The notes: generated by a model from the sequence alone, not told the origin. 64,000 bases of DNA from Alcaligenes sp. SORT26 (GCF_017377875.1 NZ_CP070975.1:558001-622000), one strand, 5' to 3'. Shown: positions 9,679 through 19,055, numbered from the stretch's first letter. Numbers and translations: made by a program.

Positions 9679-9704
9679 TTGACACTTCTTTCTATCGATA
9701 GAAA
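9679..9704. promoter_or_regulatory. TTGACA followed by a perfect 16-bp palindrome
   Basis: TTGACA at 9679-9684 is followed by a perfect 16-bp palindrome at 9689-9704, where a repressor would block a promoter. No gene starts downstream on the plus strand: the next gene is the end of a minus-strand operon. It looks like an orphaned promoter/operator, or the start of an RNA I cannot recognise. Nothing else is seen in the rest of the gap to 9864. Confidence 0.4.
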
Positions 9705-9864
9705 ATCAGTTGAGACAAGGAGTCTGACGTAGCTAACGCGACTACAGTCTGGTTAAGCGAGCATGACCTTGCATGCCTCGCCCCCGTCCCCCGATCCGTC
9801 CAATCAACGATAGTACGATTCACCTCTCTCACCTTCTTTGACACAAGCGTCCGAAGGAAAATAA

Positions 9865-10629
9865 TTACGCAATATCCCGAAACGCCTCCCGCAAAGCCCG
9901 CGCACCATTCGACAACACCCCGACATCAGACCCCACTGCGACAAACACGGCCCCTAGTTGCAAGTAAGTGCGAGCCATAGCCAAGTCACCGCTGAGAATA
10001 CCCGCCGCTTTACCGGCTTTACGAATCTCGCCAATGGCTGTCGCTATTGCCTGCTGCACTTGAGGGTGTCCAGGATTGCCCAAATGACCCATCGACGCTG
10101 CCAGGTCAGCCGGGCCGATGAACACTCCATCTACGCCGCTGACCCGTGCAATCTCAGGCAGGGCTGCCAGACCCGCCATGCTTTCAACTTGCACCAGCGT
10201 ACAAATCTGAGTGTCAGCTTTGGCCAGGTAATCGGGTACTTGTTGCCAGCGTGAGGCTCGCGCCAAGGCTGCTCCGACCCCGCGCACCCCAACTGGTGGG
10301 TAGCGTGTTGCGGCGACGATGCGTGTGGCCTGTTCGGCGCTTTCTACCATCGGAATGAGCAGGGTTTGGGCCCCCAGATCAAGTAAGCGTTTGATCTCTA
10401 CAGTGTCATCACTAGAGGCACGGACAACCGCGTGTGCCGGTGTGCCCGCCAGGGCCTGCAGTTGCGCCAAGGTTGAGGGCACGGTATTGGGGGCATGTTC
10501 GTTGTCGATAACTAGCCAGTCGTATCCGGTACCTGCGAGTAGTTCGGCGGTGTAAGCGTTGGCCAGGCCCAGCCATAGGCCAATTACCGGATCGTTCTTG
10601 CCAAGCGCTTGTTTGAAGGTGTTATGCAT
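9865..10629 (-). CDS. HpcH/HpaI-family aldolase
   Basis: The 254-residue protein belongs to the class II 2-keto-3-deoxy/hydroxy-oxo-acid aldolases typified by HpaI, which split 4-hydroxy-2-oxoheptanedioate into pyruvate and succinate semialdehyde. Family marks are the N-terminal catalytic-histidine region DNEHAPN, the metal-binding glutamate in VQVESMAG, and the [14 protein letters not shown] motif with the metal-binding aspartate. It is the last gene of a four-gene operon and starts 24 nt after the HpaH-like hydratase, the enzyme that would act just before it. The exact substrate is uncertain because no ring-cleavage dioxygenase or semialdehyde dehydrogenase lies nearby. Confidence 0.88.
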   Translation of the reverse strand: MHNTFKQALGKNDPVIGLWLGLANAYTAELLAGTGYDWLVIDNEHAPNTVPSTLAQLQALAGTPAHAVVRASSDDTVEIKRLLDLGAQTLLIPMVESAEQATRIVAATRYPPVGVRGVGAALARASRWQQVPDYLAKADTQICTLVQVESMAGLAALPEIARVSGVDGVFIGPADLAASMGHLGNPGHPQVQQAIATAIGEIRKAGKAAGILSGDLAMARTYLQLGAVFVAVGSDVGVLSNGARALREAFRDIA

Positions 10630-10653
10630 AGCTAAATCTTGGTGAGTAAAGGA

Positions 10654-11457
10654 TCAGACGAAGTGGCAGCCGACGCTGCCCAGTGGTCCGAAGTCAGCAT
10701 GAAAGGTGTCGCCGCCGTTGGCATGCACTGGTCGAGTGAAAGAGCCGGAGAGCACGATGTGTCCCGGTTCGAGGCCACTGTCGAATGCAGCCAGGCGATG
10801 GCATAGCCATGCAACACCATTGGCAGGGTGGTTAAGAACACCTGCTGACAGGCCTGTCTCCTCGATGACGCCATTACGCATCAACAGGGCACCCACCCAG
10901 CGTAAGTCCAGATCATCTACACGCACTGGACGCCCACCGAGGATCACCCCGGCATTTGCCGCATTGTCGGCAATGGTGTCGACCACCCGACGTGGTCGCT
11001 TAGTTTCACGGTCTAGCTGTTCGGAGCGTGCATCGATGATCTCCAGTGCGGGTACCACATAACGGGTGGCGTCCAGCACATCTAATAGTGTCACTTGCTC
11101 ACCCGCCAAGCGGCGGTTCAGGATGAAAGCCAGTTCCACTTCTACCCTGGGAAGGATTAGCTGCTCGCGTTTGATTTCACTGCCATCGCCCCAGAGCATG
11201 TCATCGAGCAGTACGCCGTAGTCTGGCTCATCAATCTGTGAAGCCATTTGCATCGCCCGCGAAGTCAGGCCGATTTTGTGGCCGATAATTCGCTGACCAC
11301 GGGCAAGCTTCATCTGTACCCAAGCGTGCTGGATGGCATAAGCATCAGTGATGCTCATCTCGGGATGGCTCAGCGAAATCTGACGTATTTGCTCGCGAGA
11401 GCGCTCGGCCTTATCCAGGTATTCAGCGCTTTGGCGCACTTCATTTGCATTCAACAT
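10654..11457 (-). CDS. 2-oxo-hepta-4-ene-dioate-type hydratase (HpaH/MhpD family)
   Basis: The 267-residue protein is of the fumarylacetoacetate-hydrolase-like hydratase family that adds water to 2-hydroxydienoates in meta-cleavage pathways. It shows IGHKIGLTS, the metal-site segment [12 protein letters not shown] and the C-terminal [16 protein letters not shown] block typical of HpaH and MhpD. The start lies inside the end of the upstream flavin-reductase gene (17-nt overlap), with an AGAGG ribosome site, so translation is probably coupled. With the adjacent HpaI-like aldolase it would turn a ring-fission product into pyruvate and an aldehyde. Substrate length and type cannot be settled from sequence. 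Confidence 0.88.
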   Translation of the reverse strand: MLNANEVRQSAEYLDKAERSREQIRQISLSHPEMSITDAYAIQHAWVQMKLARGQRIIGHKIGLTSRAMQMASQIDEPDYGVLLDDMLWGDGSEIKREQLILPRVEVELAFILNRRLAGEQVTLLDVLDATRYVVPALEIIDARSEQLDRETKRPRRVVDTIADNAANAGVILGGRPVRVDDLDLRWVGALLMRNGVIEETGLSAGVLNHPANGVAWLCHRLAAFDSGLEPGHIVLSGSFTRPVHANGGDTFHADFGPLGSVGCHFV

Positions 11458-12151
11458 CTTGGCCTCTGGAATGTGTCGGGGCTGGGGCTTGCCAGTTCAA
11501 CAACTGCTGCGCCTGTCCCTGATCCTTCAGGGCCTGCCATTGCTGGGGAGAGGGCGTGGAAAGCTGGAAATCGGCTGATACTTTGCAGTACCAGCCCGGA
11601 CTGTGAAGACGCCCGATCAAGGCCATTGGCAATGGGTCGATGAACATCTTGCTGACGTCGGTAACGGCCTCGTCGCATAGGTGTACGCCGACGATGTCTG
11701 CGAGTACAAAGGTTCGTATACCGTCAATATCAATCAACTGGCGGACCTTGCACTCCATCGAGCATGGGCTCGATCCGATTCTTGGCACAGTCACCTGCTG
11801 GCTTGGGAGCATTTCAAGTCCCGCCTCTTGCGCTTCATTCAAGTCGGCATCGAAGTCTATAGAGGTGATAGTCATGCGTCCGGCCATATTTTCCGAGACC
11901 AGATTGACTACAAATTCGCCTTGGTCGACGATGTTGCGTGCTGTGTCTTTGGGCTCACCCGCGCGCGAACCGATGCAAAGGCACAGCAACGGTGGGTCCC
12001 CGGACATCACATTGAAAAACGAAAATGGTGCGACGTTGACCGCACCCGAAGCACTGCACGAACTCACCCATGCAATAGGCCGGGGAATTACCGTGGAGTG
12101 CACCAGCTTGCTACGTTGCGAGCTGCTTAAAGCTTTCATATCGAAATACAT
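11441..12151 (-). CDS. Flavin-reductase-like FMN-binding protein
   Basis: This 236-residue protein has the flavin-reductase-like split-barrel domain over about residues 10-190 ([13 protein letters not shown] near the N-terminus, then [11 protein letters not shown], a usual pattern of the DIM6/NTAB group). Relatives either supply reduced flavin to monooxygenases or act directly as flavoproteins. The operon encodes no recognisable monooxygenase partner, so the role is open. It overlaps the hydratase start by 17 nt and follows the VOC gene by 24 nt. The C-terminal 40 residues are Gln-rich and look unstructured. Confidence 0.75.
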   Translation of the reverse strand: MYFDMKALSSSQRSKLVHSTVIPRPIAWVSSCSASGAVNVAPFSFFNVMSGDPPLLCLCIGSRAGEPKDTARNIVDQGEFVVNLVSENMAGRMTITSIDFDADLNEAQEAGLEMLPSQQVTVPRIGSSPCSMECKVRQLIDIDGIRTFVLADIVGVHLCDEAVTDVSKMFIDPLPMALIGRLHSPGWYCKVSADFQLSTPSPQQWQALKDQGQAQQLLNWQAPAPTHSRGQDVECK

Positions 12152-12175
12152 GTCTCACTCCTGCTAGCTATACAT

Positions 12176-12628
12176 TTAGCGATTGGCGCTTGGGCCCGGT
12201 TGCTGCTCTTCTACTGCGACACCCGCGCTACGAGCCGTGGCCTGATGCAGCTCGATAAGGTTTCCTGCGGGATCGCGCAGGAACAACTGTTTCAGGTTGG
12301 GAGAGGCAACATTGTCGAGGGTGAAGTACTCGATGCCTTGCTCCACCAGCTCTTGTTCGGCGGCAAGTATGTCCTCGACGGCAAGGGCAAAGTGATTCGA
12401 GACCGGGTCCTGATCTGGTCCTTTGGCGTACTGGGAAACGCCTTCGCAACCAAGAATGTGCAGTTGGGTGCCATTGGGTAGGTTGAACCAAGAACCGTAA
12501 ATGCCAGGAATCTTCCAGCGAGACGGGTCTTGTGGCAAAGCCAGCACGTTGCGATAGAAATCAAGCATGGCATCGGCCTGCGCATGATTGACGCCGAAAC
12601 CAACGTGGTGCAATTCAATTACTTTCAT
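12176..12628 (-). CDS. VOC-superfamily protein (glyoxalase/dioxygenase fold)
   Basis: The 150-residue protein is a single vicinal-oxygen-chelate module. Likely metal ligands are the first-strand histidine (IELHHVGFG), the mid-protein histidine in SNHFALAVED and the last-strand glutamate in GNLIELHQA. VOC proteins include glyoxalase I, extradiol dioxygenases and epimerases; at this length it is not a classical two-module extradiol dioxygenase. It is the promoter-proximal gene of the operon with the HpaH- and HpaI-like enzymes, so a part in catabolism of a hydroxylated or aromatic acid is likely. Confidence 0.75.
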   Translation of the reverse strand: MKVIELHHVGFGVNHAQADAMLDFYRNVLALPQDPSRWKIPGIYGSWFNLPNGTQLHILGCEGVSQYAKGPDQDPVSNHFALAVEDILAAEQELVEQGIEYFTLDNVASPNLKQLFLRDPAGNLIELHQATARSAGVAVEEQQPGPSANR

Positions 12629-12695
12629 GGTGTATAGGCTCCTTCGGGATTTTTAATTGAGGCTTGGCCTTTGATTGTTGTGAAGCAATAGAAAT

Positions 12696-12716
12696 ATAGT
12701 ACGGCTATCGTATTAT
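12696..12716. promoter_or_regulatory. Candidate MarR operator
   Basis: Arms ATAGTACG (12696-12703) and CGTATTAT (12709-12716) are inverted with one mismatch and five bases between, the geometry of MarR sites. A further GTACTAT at 12726-12732 repeats the half-site. It lies midway in the divergent region between the VOC operon and the MarR gene, so it could repress both. Confidence 0.6.
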
Positions 12717-12784
12717 ACGCAAGTGGTACTATTTCTTTGCGCTATGATTGCCAACCTTCCCTTTGGTATTGAGCTTGACCCATC

Positions 12785-13351
12785 ATGCACCGGTCCAAAA
12801 CATCCGCTTCTGCGCCATCTCTCACGGCTCTTAAGGCAGTACGCCCTCACTTGGAGCTGATGCGCGCTAGTGCCGCCGAAAACACCAACCCAAGCCGTGC
12901 AGGGTTAGGCTTGTTGATGCTGTGGCTGTGTGACGATATCGAGCAGTGTGCGAACAGCCGTCTCGCGCCGTTCGGCCTGTCAGAGAACAAATTCGATGTA
13001 TTGATGTTTTTCAGTCTGGCAGAGCGGGGATTGGTGGAGAGTCAGGCGATCACGCCGTCCAACATCGCGGAGTATTTCGGCGTGACGCGCTCTACAGTGA
13101 CATCCTTGCTGGACTGGCTGGAAAAACGAGATCTGTTGCGCCGCAAATTAAGTACCGAGGATCGACGCAGTTTTGCTTTGGAGTTAACGGATGAGGGCCG
13201 TAAGTTGGTGGACGAAGCCCTGCCTGCGTTCTGGCAGATGTGCGAATCGCTGACCAGCAGCCTTGATGAAGCGGAATGCCAAGTACTACAAAAGATGCTC
13301 GCCAAACTCTGGGCCCAACTTAAGTCCGGCGCTAAGACGGGCCGTCGCTAG
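12785..13351 (+). CDS. MarR-family transcriptional regulator
   Basis: The 188-residue protein has a winged helix-turn-helix (about residues 65-150) with the recognition region ITPSNIAEYFGVTRSTVTS and the wing RRKLSTEDRRSFALELT. It carries about 35 extra N-terminal residues compared with ordinary 140-150-residue MarR proteins. It is divergent from the VOC/flavin reductase/hydratase/aldolase operon with a good inverted-repeat operator between, so it is probably the repressor released by that pathway's substrate, as HpaR is for homoprotocatechuate genes. No clear ribosome site precedes the ATG. Its end overlaps the stop of the convergent metR gene. Confidence 0.85.
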   Translation: MHRSKTSASAPSLTALKAVRPHLELMRASAAENTNPSRAGLGLLMLWLCDDIEQCANSRLAPFGLSENKFDVLMFFSLAERGLVESQAITPSNIAEYFGVTRSTVTSLLDWLEKRDLLRRKLSTEDRRSFALELTDEGRKLVDEALPAFWQMCESLTSSLDEAECQVLQKMLAKLWAQLKSGAKTGRR

Positions 13352-14256
13352 GTAAGGCTTGGTCCTGTACTCGGCCCAGACCTCCGAGCCAGATCCATAA
13401 ACGCCTGCAGATAATCAATCACGGCCTCCGTCTCCCTCATCCCCAAGAAAATCTGCTTGGCGATGCCATGCTTGCCCAACCTCACCGGCACCACATCCAG
13501 CTTTTCTGCATACTCCTCCACTAACCATCGGGGTAGGGCTGCGACCCCGCGCCCGCTGGCCACCATCTGCATCATGATGTCTGTTGTCTCAATCGCCTTG
13601 TGGCGTCGGGGGGCGATGCCTGCGGGCAGCAAAAACTGGTTGTAGATATCCAGCCTGTCTATGTCGACCGGATAGGAGATCAGCACTTCCCGGTCCAGGT
13701 CCTTGGGTTTGGCATAGTCCACCTTAGCCAGTGCATGAGCTTTATTGACCACCAGCACCTGTTCATAGTCGAACACAGGCTCGAACTTCAAACCCGGTTT
13801 ATAGAGCGGGTCTGGTGTCACAAGCAGATCGATTTCAAAGCCAAACAGCGCGCCGATGCCGCCAAACTGGAATTTCTGCTTCACATCCACATCCACATCC
13901 GGCCAGGCACTGAGATACGGCGAGACGATCTTCAGCAGCCACTGATAGCAGGGGTGGCATTCCATGCCGATACGCAGCGAGCCTCGCTCTCCTTGAGCAA
14001 ACTGCCCCAAGCGTTCTTCAGCCAGATCCAGTTGCGGCAGGACGCGATTCGCGACGGCCAGCAGGTACTGCCCAGCCTGGGTTAGCTGCAGGCTACGGCC
14101 TTCGCGTCGCCAGATTTCGGTGCCCAGTTGCTGCTCCAGTTTCCTCATGGTGTGACTAAGGGCGGATTGGGTAACGTGCAGCACGCCTGCGGCGGCGGTC
14201 AGGGACCCTTGCTTGTCAACTTGCTGTACGACGGCCAGATGGATGCGCTCTAACAT
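13348..14256 (-). CDS. metR: LysR-family methionine regulator
   Basis: MetR activates metE and other methionine genes with homocysteine as coactivator. The 302-residue product starts MLERIHLAVVQQVDKQGSL, has the LysR helix-turn-helix (residues 3-60) and a periplasmic-binding-like effector domain, and matches MetR closely throughout (IGMECHPCYQWL, TPDPLYKPGL). It is divergent from metE, with a perfect MetR recognition sequence between the two starts, which also implies autoregulation. The combination of sequence, neighbour and binding site makes the call secure. Confidence 0.95.
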   Translation of the reverse strand: MLERIHLAVVQQVDKQGSLTAAAGVLHVTQSALSHTMRKLEQQLGTEIWRREGRSLQLTQAGQYLLAVANRVLPQLDLAEERLGQFAQGERGSLRIGMECHPCYQWLLKIVSPYLSAWPDVDVDVKQKFQFGGIGALFGFEIDLLVTPDPLYKPGLKFEPVFDYEQVLVVNKAHALAKVDYAKPKDLDREVLISYPVDIDRLDIYNQFLLPAGIAPRRHKAIETTDIMMQMVASGRGVAALPRWLVEEYAEKLDVVPVRLGKHGIAKQIFLGMRETEAVIDYLQAFMDLARRSGPSTGPSLT

Positions 14257-14262
14257 GATTCG

Positions 14263-14275
14263 TGAAGGATATTCA
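14263..14275. promoter_or_regulatory. MetR box between metR and metE
   Basis: TGAA-GGATA-TTCA matches the known MetR consensus TGAA-N5-TTCA exactly. It lies seven bases from the metR start and 93 bases upstream of the metE start, a position suited to activating metE and repressing metR. Confidence 0.85.
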
Positions 14276-14367
14276 TGGATTGGTGAGATAAGACCATTTT
14301 ACTTCATTGATATGGCTTCCTACAATGCAAGTCATTCTTTAATTCACTGGCCTATTGAGAGCAGCAC

Positions 14368-16662
14368 ATGACGACGATTCATAATCTTGGCTTTCCGCGC
14401 ATCGGCGCCAAACGGGAACTGAAGTTCGCCTTGGAGTCTTACTGGAAGGGCGAATCTTCGCGTGACGAACTCAAGGCTCTGGGTGCTCAACTGCGCCAGC
14501 GTCATTGGGAGAACCAGACGGGTCTGGATCTGGTGCCCGTGGGCGACTTCTCTTTTTACGATCAGGTGCTGGATGCCAGCTTCTTGCTGGGCAACTTGCC
14601 CGAGCGAGTCCAGGGTTTCCATGGCGATGAGCTGGATAACTACTTCCGCGTAGCGCGCGGTCGTTCGGCCAAGGGCTTGGAAGATCACAGCGCCTGCTGC
14701 GGTGGTGGTGTGGCTGCTGGTGAAATGACCAAGTGGTTCGACACGAACTATCACTACATCGTCCCCGAATTTACGGCTGACACCCAATTCACGCTGGACG
14801 CCTCGCGTCTGCTGGAGCAGTTGGCTGAAGCCAAGGCCCAGGGCGTGAAAGCCAAGCCTGTGATCATTGGCCCCGTGACCTATCTGGCGTTGGGCAAGGC
14901 CAAGGATGAATCCAACAAGCTGGTCTTGCTGGATCGTCTGCTGCCTGTGTATGCCCAATTGCTGGACACGCTGGCGAAGGCGGGTGTGGAGTGGGTGCAG
15001 ATTGACGAGCCTATTCTGGTTACCGAACTGGACGCCGAGTGGCAGCAAGCGTTCAAGACGGCCTATCAGCACCTGAAGTCCTCAGGCGTGAAACTGCTGG
15101 TGGCGACTTATTTTGGTGAGCTGCTGGAAAACGCCGCTTTGGCCGCCAGCCTGCCTGTGGCCGGTTTGCACGTCGATGCCATCAATGACCGTGATGGCGT
15201 GGAATCCCTGCTCAAACTGCTGGGAGAGGACAAAGTCTTGTCCCTGGGCGTGATCAATGGCCGCAATATCTGGAAGACAGATTTGACTGCTGTTCTGGAT
15301 TGGGTCGAGCCTATCGCGAAGCAACTGGGCGAGCGCCTGTGGATTGCACCTTCGTGCTCTCTGTTGCATGTGCCGGTTGATCTGGACAGCGAACAAAAGC
15401 TGGATGCCGATGTGAAGTCCTGGCTGGCCTTTGCCTTGCAAAAATTAGACGAATTGCGCGTATTGGGCAAGGCCCTGCGTGAAGGTCGCGATGCTGTGAA
15501 GGCTGAGTTGGCCGAGAACCTGGCAGCCCTGACGGCTCGTCGCAACTCGTCTCGTGTGAATAATCCTGCTGTCAAAGCGGCGGTTGCTCGTATCAATGCT
15601 GAACTGGGCAAGCGCAAGAGTGTTTACGCACAGCGTGCTTCCAAGCAAGCTGAATTCCTGAAGCTGCCCGCATTCCCCACCACCACGATTGGTTCTTTCC
15701 CGCAGACGACTGAAATCCGTCGTGCGCGTAGTGAGTTCAAGGCTGGTCGCCTGGATGAAAGCAGCTATCAGAACGCCATGCGTGCCGAGATTGAGCGCAG
15801 CGTGCGCGAACAGGAAAAGCTGGGTCTGGACGTTTTGGTGCACGGTGAAGCCGAGCGCAACGACATGGTCGAGTACTTCGGTGAGCAACTGGACGGCTAC
15901 GCATTTAGCCAGTTCGGCTGGGTGCAGTCCTACGGTTCGCGCTGCGTGAAACCACCTATTCTGTTTGGTGACATCAGCCGCCCTCAAGCCATGACGGTGG
16001 AGTGGATTACCTACGCTCAGTCCCTGACCCAAAAACCCATGAAGGGCATGTTGACGGGCCCCGTCACGATTTTGAACTGGTCCTTTGTGCGTGATGACCA
16101 GCCACGCTCGGCTTCTTGCCTGCAATTGGCGCTGGCCATTCGCGAGGAAGTGCTGGATCTGGAAAAGGCCGGTGTACACGTTATTCAGATCGACGAAGCA
16201 GCCTTGCGTGAAGGCTTGCCACTGCGCAAGTCGCAATGGAAGAGCTATCTGGATTGGGCCGTGGAAAGCTTCCGCATCACCGCTAACGGCGTGGGTGACG
16301 AGACGCAGATTCATACCCACATGTGCTACTCGGAGTTCAACGACATTATTGCGTCCATCGCCGATATGGATGCAGATGTGATCACCATCGAAACCAGCCG
16401 TTCGGATATGGAATTGCTGGAAGCCTTTGAGAACTTCCAGTACCCCAATGAAATCGGCCCTGGCGTGTATGACATTCACTCGCCCAACATCCCGACCGAG
16501 CAGCACATTGTGGATTTGATGAAGAAAGCCGCCGAGCGCGTGCCAGCAGAACGTTTGTGGGTGAATCCCGACTGCGGTCTGAAAACACGCCAATGGGCAG
16601 AGGTGATTCCCGCGCTGACCAATATGGTGGCGGCAGCGAAAGCTTTGCGAGCAAGTGCCTGA
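14368..16662 (+). CDS. metE: Cobalamin-independent methionine synthase
   Basis: MetE transfers the methyl group of 5-methyltetrahydropteroyl-triglutamate to homocysteine. At 764 residues it is full length (753 in E. coli). It has the N-terminal barrel ([11 protein letters not shown] at the start) and the catalytic C-terminal barrel with the zinc ligands: His and Cys in IHTHMCYSE, Glu in ITIETSRSD and Cys in NPDCGLK. MetR is encoded divergently with its box between. A terminator follows 26 nt after the stop, separating it from mesX/mesD, a second methionine synthase system. Confidence 0.98.
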   Translation: MTTIHNLGFPRIGAKRELKFALESYWKGESSRDELKALGAQLRQRHWENQTGLDLVPVGDFSFYDQVLDASFLLGNLPERVQGFHGDELDNYFRVARGRSAKGLEDHSACCGGGVAAGEMTKWFDTNYHYIVPEFTADTQFTLDASRLLEQLAEAKAQGVKAKPVIIGPVTYLALGKAKDESNKLVLLDRLLPVYAQLLDTLAKAGVEWVQIDEPILVTELDAEWQQAFKTAYQHLKSSGVKLLVATYFGELLENAALAASLPVAGLHVDAINDRDGVESLLKLLGEDKVLSLGVINGRNIWKTDLTAVLDWVEPIAKQLGERLWIAPSCSLLHVPVDLDSEQKLDADVKSWLAFALQKLDELRVLGKALREGRDAVKAELAENLAALTARRNSSRVNNPAVKAAVARINAELGKRKSVYAQRASKQAEFLKLPAFPTTTIGSFPQTTEIRRARSEFKAGRLDESSYQNAMRAEIERSVREQEKLGLDVLVHGEAERNDMVEYFGEQLDGYAFSQFGWVQSYGSRCVKPPILFGDISRPQAMTVEWITYAQSLTQKPMKGMLTGPVTILNWSFVRDDQPRSASCLQLALAIREEVLDLEKAGVHVIQIDEAALREGLPLRKSQWKSYLDWAVESFRITANGVGDETQIHTHMCYSEFNDIIASIADMDADVITIETSRSDMELLEAFENFQYPNEIGPGVYDIHSPNIPTEQHIVDLMKKAAERVPAERLWVNPDCGLKTRQWAEVIPALTNMVAAAKALRASA

Positions 16663-16688
16663 TCGAATCAGGAGCAGTTTTGGCGGTG

Positions 16689-16717
16689 AGTCCCGGCCAA
16701 CTGCCGGGACTTTTTTT
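16689..16717 (+). terminator. Rho-independent terminator of metE
   Basis: AGTCCCGGC (16689-16697) pairs with GCCGGGACT (16703-16711) and a T tract runs to 16717. Confidence 0.94.
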
Positions 16718-16787
16718 GAGGGGCTGGGCGTAGTGCTTCATCACTGTGTTTCAGCTTCCCCAGAAAGTGCGGTGTGTGGGGCAGGGG

Positions 16788-16877
16788 TGAAACCGGCTCA
16801 GTCCTGAAACAGGCCAGGCAGCGAGCGCAGAGCAAGCATAAACAAGATGAATTTATTTTTCTAAATCAGTGATTTAG
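16788..16877. promoter_or_regulatory. Probable mesX promoter region with palindrome
   Basis: A one-mismatch MetR-like site TGAA-ACCGG-CTCA lies at 16788-16800, and a perfect palindrome CTAAATCA-G-TGATTTAG at 16861-16877, 50 bp before the mesX start. The second may be an operator for an unidentified regulator. Function is inferred from position. Confidence 0.45.
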
Positions 16878-16926
16878 CTTGAAAGTAAATTCGAGATTGA
16901 TAACAGAAATTAGGGCATACATAAAA

Positions 16927-17904
16927 ATGAATAAAGAATTCGCGTTCAGCATCAAAAGCATCCGTTTTGATGAAAACTACCGTCCATCCGACAACACACG
17001 CATCACCACCAATTTCGCCAATCTGGCCCGTGGTGAAAGCCGCCAGGAAAACCTGCGCAATACCTTGAAGATGATAGATAACCGCTTCAATAGCCTGGCA
17101 CACTGGGACAATCCGAATGGGGATCGTTACTCGGTCGAGCTGGATATTGTTTCGGTTGATATTGACGTTGAAGGCAATGGTTCTACGTTCCCTACCATTG
17201 AGATTCTGAAAACCAACATCATTGACTGTAAAGAAAACAAGCGCATTGAAGGTATTGTTGGAAACAACTTTTCTTCTTATGTGCGGGATTACGATTTCAG
17301 CGTTGTTTTGCTGGAGCACAACAAGAATAAAAACGGCTTCAGCGCGCCAGAAGGTTTTGGCGATTTGCACGGCAAGCTGTTTCAGTCTTTTGTGAACTCC
17401 ACGCTGTATAAAGAGAACTTCAACAAATCCCCCGTTATCTGCCTGAGCGTGTCCAGCAGCAAGGTTTACCACCGGACCGGTAATCAGCATCCCGTATTGG
17501 GTGTTGAGTACCAGCAGAACGAGTTCTCTCCTACCGATGAATATTTCGCCAAAATGGGCTTGCAGGTTCGCTATTTCATGCCCCCAAATAGCGTTGCGCC
17601 TTTGGCCTTCTATTTCCGTGGTGATCTGCTTAGCGACTATACGAATCTGGAGTTGATCAGTACGATCAGCACGATGGAATCCTTCCAGAGAATTTACCGT
17701 CCCGAGATTTATAATGCCAACTCGGCGGCTGGAATGCGTTACCAACCCAGCCTGAAAAATGCAGATCACTCGGTCACGCAAATTGTCTATGATCGCGAAG
17801 AGCGTAGCCGACTGGCGGTTGAGCAGGGCCGGTTTACCGAAGAGAGTTTTATCAAGCCATACAAAGTTATTCTTGATCAATGGGCTGCTAGCTACGCGCT
17901 TTGA
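16927..17904 (+). CDS. mesX: DUF1852 protein, MesD partner
   Basis: This 325-residue protein belongs to DUF1852 and has no recognisable catalytic motif or signal peptide. In Acinetobacter baylyi the homologue MesX is needed, together with oxygen, for the folate-independent methionine synthase MesD. The gene pair here has the same order and close spacing (28 nt to mesD). The family N-terminus MNKEFAFSIKSIRFDE sets the start at 16927 although the frame is open from 16879; the ribosome site is weak. What MesX does chemically is unknown; it may generate or deliver the methyl group. Confidence 0.88.
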   Translation: MNKEFAFSIKSIRFDENYRPSDNTRITTNFANLARGESRQENLRNTLKMIDNRFNSLAHWDNPNGDRYSVELDIVSVDIDVEGNGSTFPTIEILKTNIIDCKENKRIEGIVGNNFSSYVRDYDFSVVLLEHNKNKNGFSAPEGFGDLHGKLFQSFVNSTLYKENFNKSPVICLSVSSSKVYHRTGNQHPVLGVEYQQNEFSPTDEYFAKMGLQVRYFMPPNSVAPLAFYFRGDLLSDYTNLELISTISTMESFQRIYRPEIYNANSAAGMRYQPSLKNADHSVTQIVYDREERSRLAVEQGRFTEESFIKPYKVILDQWAASYAL

Positions 17905-17932
17905 TTAATCAAAAACAACAAGGTTATTTATT

Positions 17933-18961
17933 ATGAAAAAATTGCTACCCACCTCCACCGCTGGCAGTTTGCCTAAACCCTCTTGGCTTGCTGAACCCGA
18001 GAAATTGTGGTCGCCCTGGAGACTGGAAGGTGAGGACCTGGTCGAAGGCAAGAATGACGCACTGCGTCTGTCCCTGCAAGAGCAACTGCACGCCGGTATC
18101 GACCTGATTAGCGATGGCGAGCAAACCCGCCAGCACTTTGTCACCACGTTTATTGAACACCTGGACGGGGTTGATTTTGAAAAGCGTGAGACCGTTCGTA
18201 TTCGTGACCGTTACGACGCCAGCGTGCCAACCGTTGTGGGTGCAGTGACTCGTCCCAAGTCCGTGTTTGTGGACGATGCCAAGTTCCTGCGTCAGCAAAC
18301 CACGCAGCCGATCAAATGGGCGCTGCCTGGTCCCATGACCATGATCGATACGCTGTATGACAACCACTACAAGAGCCGTGAAAAACTGGCTTGGGAATTC
18401 GCCAAGATCCTGAATCAGGAAGCCAGAGAGCTGGAAGCGGCTGGTGTGGATATCATCCAGTTTGATGAACCTGCTTTCAACGTGTTTTTTGATGAAGTGA
18501 ACGACTGGGGTATCGCTACCTTGGAACGTGCCATTGAAGGTCTGAAGTGCGAAACTGCCGTGCACATTTGCTATGGCTACGGCATCAAGGCCAACACGGA
18601 TTGGAAAAAAACCTTGGGTTCGGAATGGCGTCAGTACGAAGAGTCCTTCCCCAAGCTGCAGCAATCCAAGATCGATATCATCTCCCTGGAGTGCCAGAAC
18701 TCCCTGGTGCCTATGGATCTGATTGAACTGATTCGTGGCAAGAAAGTGATGGTTGGCGCGATTGATGTGGCGACCAATACGGTTGAAACGGCGGACGAAG
18801 TAGCCAACACGCTGCGTAAAGCACTGAAGTTTGTGGATGCTGACAAGCTGTATCCGTCCACCAACTGCGGCATGGCACCTTTGCCACGCGCAGTGGCACG
18901 CGGCAAGCTGCATGCCTTGAGCGCCGGTGCTGAGATTGTTCGTAAAGAATTGTTGGGCTAA
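17933..18961 (+). CDS. mesD: Folate-independent methionine synthase, core-MetE type
   Basis: The 342-residue protein corresponds to the catalytic C-terminal barrel of MetE without the N-terminal folate-binding half. Zinc ligands are retained: His and Cys in VHICYGYG, Glu in ISLECQN and Cys in STNCGMAP. Linked to a DUF1852 gene, this is the signature of MesD, which methylates homocysteine with a methyl donor other than methyl-folate (the donor is not established). A genome with both metE and mesXD has two routes to methionine. A long perfect hairpin follows the stop. Confidence 0.9.
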   Translation: MKKLLPTSTAGSLPKPSWLAEPEKLWSPWRLEGEDLVEGKNDALRLSLQEQLHAGIDLISDGEQTRQHFVTTFIEHLDGVDFEKRETVRIRDRYDASVPTVVGAVTRPKSVFVDDAKFLRQQTTQPIKWALPGPMTMIDTLYDNHYKSREKLAWEFAKILNQEARELEAAGVDIIQFDEPAFNVFFDEVNDWGIATLERAIEGLKCETAVHICYGYGIKANTDWKKTLGSEWRQYEESFPKLQQSKIDIISLECQNSLVPMDLIELIRGKKVMVGAIDVATNTVETADEVANTLRKALKFVDADKLYPSTNCGMAPLPRAVARGKLHALSAGAEIVRKELLG

Positions 18962-18997
18962 GACGCCTTAGGGCATCGTTTAGTCTCGTAGTTCAAG

Positions 18998-19055
18998 CTG
19001 CCCCCAGCAACAGTGATGGCCTTGCCATCACTGTTGCTGGGGGCAGTTCTATTTG
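18998..19055 (+). terminator. 23-bp perfect hairpin after mesD
   Basis: 18998-19020 is the exact reverse complement of 19024-19046 with a three-base loop, followed by TTCTATTT. It is a very stable stem for a terminator, and the T tract is imperfect. It may stop mesXD transcription or protect its mRNA. No second copy of this stem was noticed in the window. Confidence 0.7.

Noticed and set aside
9660-9864. Possible tRNA or attachment site after guaA
   Set aside because: No cloverleaf could be built and no direct repeats typical of an integration site were seen.
14344-16593. Long minus-strand frames opposite metE (14344-15072, 15445-16593)
   Set aside because: Antisense shadows: no start signals, no domains, and metE is certain on the plus strand.
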